DNA from: Bradyrhizobium valentinum
Lineage (GTDB): Bacteria; Pseudomonadota; Alphaproteobacteria; Rhizobiales; Xanthobacteraceae
DNA: 39,221 bases
Assembly: GCF_001440405.1 (NCBI RefSeq)
Contig: NZ_LLXX01000236.1
Span: 50,300-89,520, forward strand
Direction of reading: 5' to 3'
How positions within the stretch are numbered: the first letter of the stretch is position 1; each line of letters opens with the position of its first letter. Of the stretch, positions 17,220 to 23,609 are shown one piece after another. A program made the position numbers and the translations under genes. The notes below the pieces were generated by a model. The model made no database searches. It saw only the letters and a list, made by a program, of their open reading frames with translations, and was not told the origin of the DNA.

Positions 17220-18239
17220 TCAGCTCAGCAGCACGATACCGCCGGGCAGAGTTGTGACAGATGCACCGAAAACCTGCTGGATCTGGGCAACAACACCATC
17301 GACGTTTGCAATCGAGAATCGCGCATTGAACAACCGACGCCCGAGCGCGGTATTGGTCACGATGATCCGACCGGACCGATAGCGGTTGATTTCCGCGACG
17401 GCATCCGCGAGCGGCGTCGACCGAAACACCAGAATGCCGTCTTTCCAGGCGGTTACGACCCCAACATCCACCGTCATAGCTTCACCCAACCCGCTGCCGG
17501 AATATATGACCTGCGTGCCGGGACGAAGACTGACTGAGCGATTCCCGACGGCAACCTCGACCGCCCCCACGACGCAGGTCGTGCAAACGGTGTCGCGTTC
17601 ATAGCGCATATTGAAGGCAGCATCGGTCGCGGTGACGCTGCCATCTCCAGCAATCACCTCGACGGCGCGACGCCATTCGGGACGCGTAACGATGGCCGCT
17701 TCGCCGCCAAACAGCTCTATACGTTCTGCGCCGCCATCAGGCGAGGCTTTGAGGGCGATGCTCGTGCGGGTATTCAGCTCTATAGACGGACCTCCGGCAA
17801 GCACGATCCTGCGCTGCTCGCCGGGCGCGGTCCGATAATCGGCCGCAAGCTCGGACAATGACGGCCAAAGGCCGAGCGGCGACCGTGCGCCAACGTAAGT
17901 CGTAGCGGCCACGGACGCAGCAAGCGCGCCACCCATAAATGCGCGACGCCCAATATGTACTTTCTGTTCGGGAGCATCGGCGCCGGCCATGTGCTCGGCT
18001 GCCGGTCCGACAGCCTCCCAGAGCCGGCAGGCACGCGCGAACGCCTCGGCATAGCCGGCCTGCGCCGACCATTCCTTGAAAGCATCAAGATCGGCCGGGC
18101 TGGCATTGCCGACAGCGAAACGCACCACCCAATCGTGCGCCTCACGGTCAATCCTCGTCAGGAAAACCGCTGGATGATCGGGAATATCTCCAGCCATCGC
18201 ATATCCAATGTCGCCAGGACCGGGTCTTGCAGAACACAT
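17220..18239 (-). CDS. FecR-family anti-sigma regulator (FecR1)
   Basis: Inner-membrane regulator that binds an ECF sigma factor in the cytoplasm and receives a signal in the periplasm. I set the start at the ATG at 18239, which overlaps the sigma stop as TGATG and implies translational coupling (339 residues). An ATG at 18197 is an alternative. In order the protein has a DUF4880-like N-terminal region (EAHDWVVRF, then FKEW, about 30-75) and one membrane segment (about 100-117) preceded by RRAFMGG at 98-104. A FecR domain follows (GEQRRIVLAGGPSIELNTRT), then a C-terminal part with INRYRSGRIIVTN and a PGGIVLLS end, like the secretin/STN-type fold in FecR tails. The twin arginine fits the Tat-dependent export reported for E. 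coli FecR. It lies just upstream of FHA1, its likely target. Confidence 0.92.
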   Translation of the reverse strand: MCSARPGPGDIGYAMAGDIPDHPAVFLTRIDREAHDWVVRFAVGNASPADLDAFKEWSAQAGYAEAFARACRLWEAVGPAAEHMAGADAPEQKVHIGRRAFMGGALAASVAATTYVGARSPLGLWPSLSELAADYRTAPGEQRRIVLAGGPSIELNTRTSIALKASPDGGAERIELFGGEAAIVTRPEWRRAVEVIAGDGSVTATDAAFNMRYERDTVCTTCVVGAVEVAVGNRSVSLRPGTQVIYSGSGLGEAMTVDVGVVTAWKDGILVFRSTPLADAVAEINRYRSGRIIVTNTALGRRLFNARFSIANVDGVVAQIQQVFGASVTTLPGGIVLLS

Positions 18240-18805
18240 CAGTCGGGATCCCCGTCTGTCTGAGATCCTTTCGGCGGCCTGGGACCGAATCTTTTTGTGA
18301 CATTTCGTCCAACACGCAACGCGCAATGGGCGAGTGCGTGTTTGAGTTCAATCTCGACAAGACGCTGCGAGACGCCGAGACGCTCGGCTATCGCCCAAAG
18401 CTGAATACCCTCGAGGCGCGATGCCAGCAGGATATCGCGGCGACGCGGCGTCAACTCCGACAATGCCCTTGCAAGCGCTGCGACCTCGGAACGCGCCATC
18501 GCGGAGCACTCGGGATCAGGCATATCGTCGATGATGCCAATCGCCATTTTGGCATCCGTGAGCGTGACAAAACTGCTCTCTGATCTCAGACGCTTCAAGG
18601 CGACATTCGCCGCCATTTGCAGCAGATAATTCCTTGGACTGCGAACGACGTCGGCTGGAGCTGCGTTCTCAAGCCGCAGCCAGGTCTCATGCAGCACATC
18701 GCTGGCAAGCTCGACAGATCCAAAACGCCGCGTCAATCGCGCCCGCAGTTCGTCATAGCCGAGCAAAAAGACCCGCCGCAGCGTGTCGCGATTCGAACTG
18801 TTCAT
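18239..18805 (-). CDS. ECF (FecI-like) RNA polymerase sigma factor (sigma 1)
   Basis: A 188-residue sigma-70 family protein with only regions 2 and 4, the standard ECF length. Region 2 (about 10-75) contains DVLHETWLRLEN and RSPRNYLLQMAANVALKR. Region 4 (about 115-175) contains LTPRRRDILLASRLEG and an HTH in AIAERLGVSQRLVEIELKHA. The tail is basic. It is the middle gene of an STN-sigma-FecR set, 20 bases after the STN gene and overlapping FecR by one base. By analogy with FecI/FecR it should be released by FecR1 and transcribe FHA1 or the secretion operon; no target promoter could be identified by eye. Its paralogue is at 32662-33204. Confidence 0.93.
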   Translation of the reverse strand: MNSSNRDTLRRVFLLGYDELRARLTRRFGSVELASDVLHETWLRLENAAPADVVRSPRNYLLQMAANVALKRLRSESSFVTLTDAKMAIGIIDDMPDPECSAMARSEVAALARALSELTPRRRDILLASRLEGIQLWAIAERLGVSQRLVEIELKHALAHCALRVGRNVTKRFGPRPPKGSQTDGDPD

Positions 18806-18825
18806 GGGCGACGCATCCGGCGCAT

Positions 18826-19506
18826 CTAACGCGCCGCCGTTGTCGTAACAGCGCCGCAGCCGGTCGGCTCGCCGTTGGTCCGCGCGAAAATCGCCATTGT
18901 GATGGGTTGCGGCAGCTCCGCGGGGGGCCCAGCGCCAATGGACACCCCGCGCAACGCCGCGGCAAATGCATTCTCGCGCATGTCACCGTTGGGCGCATCG
19001 AGCAATTGTGCGCGCTGTACCGTTCCCGTGGACGCTATCCACAACTGAAGCAGAAGATCGTCGCCGCCTGGCCGGGTTTCGGCACGTGCGCACAATACCT
19101 GCGACACCCGCGCCTGGATCGTCGCAAAGTACGCCTGATGGCTTGCACTGGCGGCGCGCGAAGGACCAGGTGTGATGGTAAAGCTGTTGGGACCGGTCGC
19201 TCGTGCAACGAGACCACTTCCAGTCAGCAACTCCCGCAATGCGACATCCGGTACAAGTCGCCCCTCAACGGCGTGGGAACGCCGCCCAACGGCCAGATCG
19301 CCATCGTAGTAAAGTTCTAGGCCGGATATGACGCTGTAGGTATCGAGCGCGGCCGCAAGCGGCTGCGCGGCAATCGCGAACTGGATCGGACTTCGTGTCT
19401 GCGAAACCGCATCGTGACCCGGCAGCGCCAGCCCGACTCCAAATAGCAGCGCACGGCATAACCGAACGCTCCGGCTTTGCGCGGCCACTAGCGCATCCGG
19501 TATCAC
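18826..19506 (-). CDS. Stand-alone STN-domain periplasmic protein with TonB-C-terminus-like domain (STN1)
   Basis: A 226-residue secreted or periplasmic protein from a GTG start at 19506 with AAGGA seven bases before it. Residues 1-37 are a signal sequence. Residues 41-112 form a secretin/TonB N-terminal (STN) domain: FAIAAQPLAAALDTYSVISG, then a VEGRLVPDVALRELLTGSGL stretch and NSFTI. Residues 125-208 look like the short beta-alpha-beta fold of TonB C-termini (LQLWIASTGTVQRAQLLD, then FAAALRGVSI). In FecA-type signalling the STN domain is the N-terminus of a TonB-dependent receptor and touches FecR. Here no beta-barrel follows. The gene leads directly into sigma 1 and FecR1, so it is the likely periplasmic input of that switch. 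The TonB-like fold is inferred from pattern. Confidence 0.85.
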   Translation of the reverse strand: MIPDALVAAQSRSVRLCRALLFGVGLALPGHDAVSQTRSPIQFAIAAQPLAAALDTYSVISGLELYYDGDLAVGRRSHAVEGRLVPDVALRELLTGSGLVARATGPNSFTITPGPSRAASASHQAYFATIQARVSQVLCARAETRPGGDDLLLQLWIASTGTVQRAQLLDAPNGDMRENAFAAALRGVSIGAGPPAELPQPITMAIFARTNGEPTGCGAVTTTAAR

Positions 19507-19588
19507 AGCGCATCCTTACATTCACGAGGCGACGATCATGGTCCGGCTGAGAACCTTACGGAGCGTGTGTTACATTCGCGTGTCACTC

Positions 19589-20041
19589 CTATCGATGCAG
19601 TCCCCCCGGCGCGCTGAACACCAGCGGCGGGGGCCGGTACGGCATAACCGAAACGCCGAAATTCCGACCGTATTGTTGCTGAACGGCCGGGATGTTCACG
19701 ACGCCTGTCTTGATGTCCGGCGAGCGGGCATCGATCGGCGGAAGGTTCATGACCGGATTGACGCGATCCACCTCCCGCTTGAGTTTCTGGTTGAGACAGT
19801 CCATCGCCCTGCTTGATCCAATTTCGACTTCGACGCATCTGTCGGGCTTGACCGGCGCGTTCCCTGCACCGCCACCAATGACGATTTCCGGCCGCACGGT
19901 GACACGTCCTTCGGGTTTGACCGGTGCATTCGCTGCACCACCGCCAATGACAATCTCCCGAAGCACTGTGACGCGCTCCTCGGCCAGCCCTGGTGAGACA
20001 AGACCCACCGCGGCAACAAGCGAAAGCATGGTCAGCCGCAT
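19589..20041 (-). CDS. Small secreted repeat protein of unknown function
   Basis: A 150-residue protein from an ATG at 20041 with GGAGG eight bases upstream. Residues 1-20 form a signal peptide ending GLA. Then come two tandem 23-residue copies (residues 23-45 and 46-68) sharing VTV..EIVIGGGA.NAPVKP. After these there are two cysteines (C69 and about C82) that could form a disulphide, a short charged helix (NQKLKREVDRV) and a Pro/Tyr-rich tail. I recognise no family. It is 12 bases downstream of the lytic transglycosylase and 82 bases before STN1, so it is probably the last gene of the long secretion operon. It may be a periplasmic or surface accessory. Confidence 0.75.
   Translation of the reverse strand: MRLTMLSLVAAVGLVSPGLAEERVTVLREIVIGGGAANAPVKPEGRVTVRPEIVIGGGAGNAPVKPDRCVEVEIGSSRAMDCLNQKLKREVDRVNPVMNLPPIDARSPDIKTGVVNIPAVQQQYGRNFGVSVMPYRPPPLVFSAPGGLHR
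19844..19981 (-). repeat. Two tandem 69-base copies inside the small secreted protein gene
   Basis: The units 19844-19912 and 19913-19981 align base for base with scattered differences (for example CGGGCTTGACCGG against CGGGTTTGACCGG at their starts). They encode the two 23-residue repeats. The unit length is a multiple of three, so gain or loss of a copy would keep the frame. Confidence 0.8.
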
Positions 20042-20053
20042 TGAGATCGCCTC

Positions 20054-20866
20054 CTACCGTCCTGCCCGCGCCTGCACGACGAGCGCACTGAGCCGCGTGT
20101 TGAGTGCTGCGATATTCACGGTGCCTATGCGCGAAACGCCCAGGCATTTGCGGCCGCAGCCGCCGGCCCGGGCCGGCTCTCCGAACGTTGCGACGGGAAC
20201 GCTGCCCGTCACGGGAAAGCCGCGTGCGGCCAGCTTTGCGCGCACCGCGTGACAATAGTTGACGGAGAGAACGGAAAACCGGGTCTCGCCATGCCCGGCC
20301 CGATACTTCATGGCGGCCGTGCAAAGATCACCGCCGGCCAGACGCCACGCCTTCGCAAGATAGGTCACGCCGTAGCGGATATTGGTCTCGGGCACTGCAA
20401 GCTCGATGAGCGAGCCCCTGAAGCCGAGCATCGCCGCCGTCGACGGCAGTATCTGCATCAAGCCGATTTCGCCGACGCCGCCTATGGCATCGGGATTGTA
20501 TCCGCTTTCCACCGCCATCACCGCCTCGGCAATTTCCGGCGGCAGGCCAGCCTGCGTGGCTTCCCTTTCGATCAAGGCGCGATAGCGCGCACGCCCGTCG
20601 GGCGCGCTCGACGGCACCCTCAGTTTTGCGATATCGCCGGCGCGGTCCTTCGGCGCCTCTGCTGGCGTGGCCGATCGCGCCTGCGGCAACTGGTCCGGCG
20701 ATTCGACGGCGGCAAAACGATCGTCAAACGAAGCGAGTGCCGAAACGGTTTCCGCGCTCGCGAACCCCGGCAAGGCGATTACGAGCAATCCGAGCGCGAC
20801 AACGGCCGATGCTAATGGCCAAACGCGCGCTGCGCAGGGCGATCGAAGTTGCTTGCCGGCCGCCAT
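20054..20866 (-). CDS. Lytic transglycosylase (SLT family)
   Basis: A 270-residue periplasmic murein-cleaving enzyme. A signal sequence (about 1-39, ending FASAE) is followed by a linker and an SLT domain at about 95-200. The catalytic glutamate is E120 in AVESGYNP. The family motif GEIGLMQILPSTA follows at 132-144, then NIRYGVTYLAKAW and AAMKYRAGH. The ATG at 20866 has AGGGGA eight bases upstream and lies three bases after the preceding stop. The C-terminal 70 residues (GGCGRKCLG with two cysteines, then an Ala-rich end) are outside the domain. In a secretion cluster such an enzyme typically opens the peptidoglycan for an envelope-spanning assembly, here perhaps the TonB/ExbBD-TpsB machine. 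Confidence 0.93.
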   Translation of the reverse strand: MAAGKQLRSPCAARVWPLASAVVALGLLVIALPGFASAETVSALASFDDRFAAVESPDQLPQARSATPAEAPKDRAGDIAKLRVPSSAPDGRARYRALIEREATQAGLPPEIAEAVMAVESGYNPDAIGGVGEIGLMQILPSTAAMLGFRGSLIELAVPETNIRYGVTYLAKAWRLAGGDLCTAAMKYRAGHGETRFSVLSVNYCHAVRAKLAARGFPVTGSVPVATFGEPARAGGCGRKCLGVSRIGTVNIAALNTRLSALVVQARAGR

Positions 20867-20869
20867 CCG

Positions 20870-21433
20870 CTATTTCCCCTCCCGCGACCGATCTTTCGCG
20901 CGAAGCGACAGACGTAGGTGCAGGGGTTGCAGCATTTCCAGCGGCGGCGTGCCGACGCCACCAGCCATCAGCAACGCGCGCAGTTCGATGCGAATCCCGG
21001 CATCATCCATGCCGTCGACCTCGACACGGCTGACTCTGCCGTCGCTCAAAACCCAGGCGCGAACCGCTAACTTCAAAGCTGGTGCATCGGCCGCTCCGCC
21101 GCGGCGCGTCAGATAATCCTGGATACGGCGAGCTCCGTCGGTGTCGCCGGCAAGCTGCTGCTCGAACTTTTGCTGCACTTGCCTCCCGAAAGCCTGCCAC
21201 GCCTCCGGGACCGCGGTCGCGGATCGGTATTCTCCGCTCGCCGCGGCGACAGGCGACGCCTTCGCCTCGGCCCCGGCGGCGATCAAACCCGCCATCGCCG
21301 CCACGGAGTGGAATGCCCTCTTCCACCACGCCACGCGGCTTGCACGCTTGCCGACGGCAATCGGCGGCGTCACGCATCGATCAGCGGGCGAGGAAGTGCC
21401 AGCTCCAGACTTCGCATCATGATCCATGCGCAT
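20870..21433 (-). CDS. Membrane-anchored or periplasmic protein with TonB-C-terminus-like domain
   Basis: A 187-residue protein whose ATG overlaps the YbjN stop (TAATG at 21435-21431), so it is translationally coupled. An N-terminal polar stretch of about 35 residues precedes a hydrophobic segment (about 42-60, FHSVAAMAGLIAAGAEA) that acts as a signal or anchor. A helical region with QAFGRQVQQKFEQQLAG follows. The C-terminal third (LAVRAWVLSDGRVSRVEVDG, then IRIELRALLM and PLHLRLSLR) has the strand-helix-strand rhythm of TonB/TolA C-terminal domains. This makes it one of several proteins here with that fold. I do not know a specific function; a periplasmic partner in energy or signal transfer is an inference. 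Confidence 0.7.
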   Translation of the reverse strand: MRMDHDAKSGAGTSSPADRCVTPPIAVGKRASRVAWWKRAFHSVAAMAGLIAAGAEAKASPVAAASGEYRSATAVPEAWQAFGRQVQQKFEQQLAGDTDGARRIQDYLTRRGGAADAPALKLAVRAWVLSDGRVSRVEVDGMDDAGIRIELRALLMAGGVGTPPLEMLQPLHLRLSLRAKDRSREGK

Positions 21434-21948
21434 TACTGGATTGTGGCCGGCACGCTCGCCTCGGTCGCACTATCGCGCTCGGGTGCTTGCGGTACGACGG
21501 GCGGGGTTGCATCATTTGTCGCGGAGAGCTGGCGTAGTTCGTCGCGCAGATACGCGATCAGTTCCTGCACCAGACGATCCCAGATTTCGATCTGCGCGCG
21601 AAGGTGGTTCGGCATAACCCCGCCGGCCACCGAGACGTCCAGACAGAAGACAAGGAACGGCTGGCTAAGCTGCAGGCGCGCAAAGCGGCGCGTCGCGTTC
21701 CAGCGGTTGACCAGAGCGAGCGGAAGCTCGCCCTGGACCTGAAGCACCGCAGTGAACGCGACATCGACAAATCCTTCGTCCGCGAGCTGGTTTCCCGGAC
21801 GGATGTCGAAAGCCAGCCCGCCGGTCGCCGACCGCAGATAAGGCACATTTGCGACCGGATCGGTTACTTCCTCAACCCGATAGCCAACCTGCTGGAGAAC
21901 ATCGCGCAGACTATCGAGAGTGAGTTTGACGATTTGGGTATCGGACAT
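21433..21948 (-). CDS. YbjN-domain protein
   Basis: A 171-residue cytoplasmic protein. I place the start at the ATG at 21948 (MSDTQIVKLT) because GGAG lies six bases before it. Upstream in-frame codons reach into the isomerase gene. The body (LTLDSLRDVLQQVGYRVEEV, GGLAFDIRPG, FVDVAFTAVLQVQGELPLAL, WNATRRFARL, SVAGGVMPNHLRAQIEIWD) follows the YbjN fold, which resembles secretion chaperones of the type III class. The last 30 residues are a variable Pro/Ala-rich tail. It sits 19 bases after the isomerase stop. By fold it could be a cytoplasmic chaperone or escort for a secreted partner, possibly the giant haemagglutinins. That role is inferred. Confidence 0.8.
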   Translation of the reverse strand: MSDTQIVKLTLDSLRDVLQQVGYRVEEVTDPVANVPYLRSATGGLAFDIRPGNQLADEGFVDVAFTAVLQVQGELPLALVNRWNATRRFARLQLSQPFLVFCLDVSVAGGVMPNHLRAQIEIWDRLVQELIAYLRDELRQLSATNDATPPVVPQAPERDSATEASVPATIQ

Positions 21949-21967
21949 TGGGGACTCCGCTGGTGAG

Positions 21968-23014
21968 CTATTTACGGGACCTGTCGAGCAGGTTCGACAG
22001 TGCGAGTTCATTGAGAATCGGCGGATGGCGCTTCAGCAGCTCAGCGAGGTAGGCGCGCCGCATCATGGTTGCCCGTTCGGTGCGTATCTGCTGCACGAGC
22101 TGCTCGCGGACTTCGGGGAGTGTGCGGGTATAGGCAGCCTTGGTATCGAGCAGCTTGAGGATGTGCCAGCCGTCATCGAGGCGGATAGCTTCAGATACGC
22201 CATTCTTTGCCAGCCCCATCACCTGTGCCTTGATTTCCGGCCGGATCTGGTTTTCCGCAACCCAGCCGAGATCGCCCCCGTCCTTTGACTCGCTCGCGGC
22301 TCGCGCGATCGCGGCGAAATCGGCGCCCGGCGCTTTCAGCTTTCCCAGAATCTCATCCAGATTCTTTTTCGCCTTATCCTCTGTCGCCTTGTCGGCATCT
22401 TTCGGCGAAGCGATAAAGATCTGCGCGAGCTGGAACTGGCGTGGCACCAGCAATGCGCCGCGGTTGGCATCGTAGATTTTCTGCAGGTCTTCCTCGCTTG
22501 GAAAGCCGGCCGGAGGCGTCGAGACCGACTGCAGGTAGATCTCGATCAGCGCATTCTCCCGCACCCGATCGAGCTGTGTCGCGACATTCGGCTGTTGATC
22601 CCATTTTTTAGCGGTCAGCTCCTGCAGCACCAGCCGGTTGGCGAGCAGCATGCGCACAGTCTGGCTGAGCAGCGCGGGATCCTTGGCGAGTGCCGCCTGA
22701 TCCTGCGCTCCAAGCGCACCGACATAGGCACGAAGTTCTTCAGCCGAGATGTTGGCATTACCGACCCGCGCGATGACGTCGTCACCGCCTGACGTCTTGG
22801 CGGAAGCGAGTCCCTGGGTCGCTGGCGCCTGGACGGCCGTCGCTTCGGATGCGACCGGTTGAGGCGCCGGCTTCTGCTTGGCCGGTGGCGGAGCGATGCG
22901 CTGAGGCGCTGGCGCCGTCTGGGCGAGCGCTCCCATCGGCAGGCAAACGATGGCCGCGGCCATGGCTGCAATGCGGACGGGTTGGGATGTTCTGATAGCG
23001 ATCAGGAAGTTCAT
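21968..23014 (-). CDS. Periplasmic parvulin-type peptidyl-prolyl isomerase (SurA/PrsA-like)
   Basis: A 348-residue protein. Its ATG overlaps the upstream stop as ATGA (23014-23011). A signal peptide (about 1-31, ending GALAQ) is followed by a Pro/Ala linker to about 75. A SurA-like N-terminal helical domain (about 80-170, VIARVGNANISAEELRAYVG) comes next, then a rotamase domain at about 187-292 with LAQIFIAS, FAAIARAASESKDGGDLGWV and the closing DGWHILKLLD. The usual parvulin core is intact. Such chaperones help outer-membrane barrels and long unfolded substrates across the periplasm, which suits the TpsB, the porin and the TpsA proteins encoded around it. Confidence 0.92.
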   Translation of the reverse strand: MNFLIAIRTSQPVRIAAMAAAIVCLPMGALAQTAPAPQRIAPPPAKQKPAPQPVASEATAVQAPATQGLASAKTSGGDDVIARVGNANISAEELRAYVGALGAQDQAALAKDPALLSQTVRMLLANRLVLQELTAKKWDQQPNVATQLDRVRENALIEIYLQSVSTPPAGFPSEEDLQKIYDANRGALLVPRQFQLAQIFIASPKDADKATEDKAKKNLDEILGKLKAPGADFAAIARAASESKDGGDLGWVAENQIRPEIKAQVMGLAKNGVSEAIRLDDGWHILKLLDTKAAYTRTLPEVREQLVQQIRTERATMMRRAYLAELLKRHPPILNELALSNLLDRSRK

Positions 23015-23607
23015 TGTGTCGCCTTCTGGTCGAGGAGCTTGTCGGTACTATCCTGGAGGAAATTCTGCGCATCGACGCGACCAAGGCCGGTCAACGGTTC
23101 GCTTGCCACGAATGCGTCGCCCACCGTGAGGCTACGGTATCGCTTCAAGATTTCGTTGCCGTCCTTGATGAGCTGCACGTTCTTGGCCTGGCAGCTCTTG
23201 GTGCTCGCCTTGTACGCCGTTGCCTCGCCTTCGAACTTGGCTCGCTCGGCATCCTTGGCACGCGCGACATTGGCGGCCTCTTCGTACGCTGACTTCCATT
23301 TTTCCAGCGTCTCGTCGCGCTCGGTGAGACGCTGGTTGAATTCGTCGACCGCCTCGCGATGCTGCTTCTCGAGCCGGCGGGCCTCCGACTTGGCGGCATC
23401 GATCTGAGCTTTGAGGGCGGCTTTTTCCTTCTCGGCCTCGGCGAGTTTAGCCTGCGAGGCAGCGCGCTGATCTTCCAGTTGCCGGGTCTGCATGGTGGCG
23501 CTGCGCAACGCCTCGCGCAGGCGATCGTGCTCGGTATCGGCGCGAGCCTCGCCGCAGAACGCTGCTGCAGCGAGAAGCAACACAAGACGTGGGATGCGGG
23601 TCTGCAT
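23011..23607 (-). CDS. Secreted coiled-coil protein of unknown function
   Basis: A 198-residue protein from the ATG at 23607 (MQTRIPRLV), two bases after the porin stop; the longer upstream frame lies inside the porin gene. Residues 1-23 are a signal peptide ending ARA. Residues 24-130 are one long charged heptad-rich helix (QLEDQRAASQAKLAEAEKE, then LEKQHREAVDEFNQRLTERD), and a compact C-terminal part with a single cysteine follows (STKSCQAKNVQLIKDGNEI). No family is recognised with certainty. Similar periplasmic coiled coils occur next to outer-membrane transport operons. Its position between porin and isomerase suggests a structural or chaperone-like partner in the envelope. Confidence 0.75.
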   Translation of the reverse strand: MQTRIPRLVLLLAAAAFCGEARADTEHDRLREALRSATMQTRQLEDQRAASQAKLAEAEKEKAALKAQIDAAKSEARRLEKQHREAVDEFNQRLTERDETLEKWKSAYEEAANVARAKDAERAKFEGEATAYKASTKSCQAKNVQLIKDGNEILKRYRSLTVGDAFVASEPLTGLGRVDAQNFLQDSTDKLLDQKATQ

Positions 23608-23609
23608 GA

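Noticed and set aside
18826..19506. TonB-dependent receptor or secretin
   Set aside because: Only the STN domain is present; there is no plug, barrel or secretin core.
19536..20324. 262-residue minus-strand frame covering the small secreted protein
   Set aside because: Overlaps two better supported genes in another frame; the 150-residue frame has a signal peptide and GGAGG.
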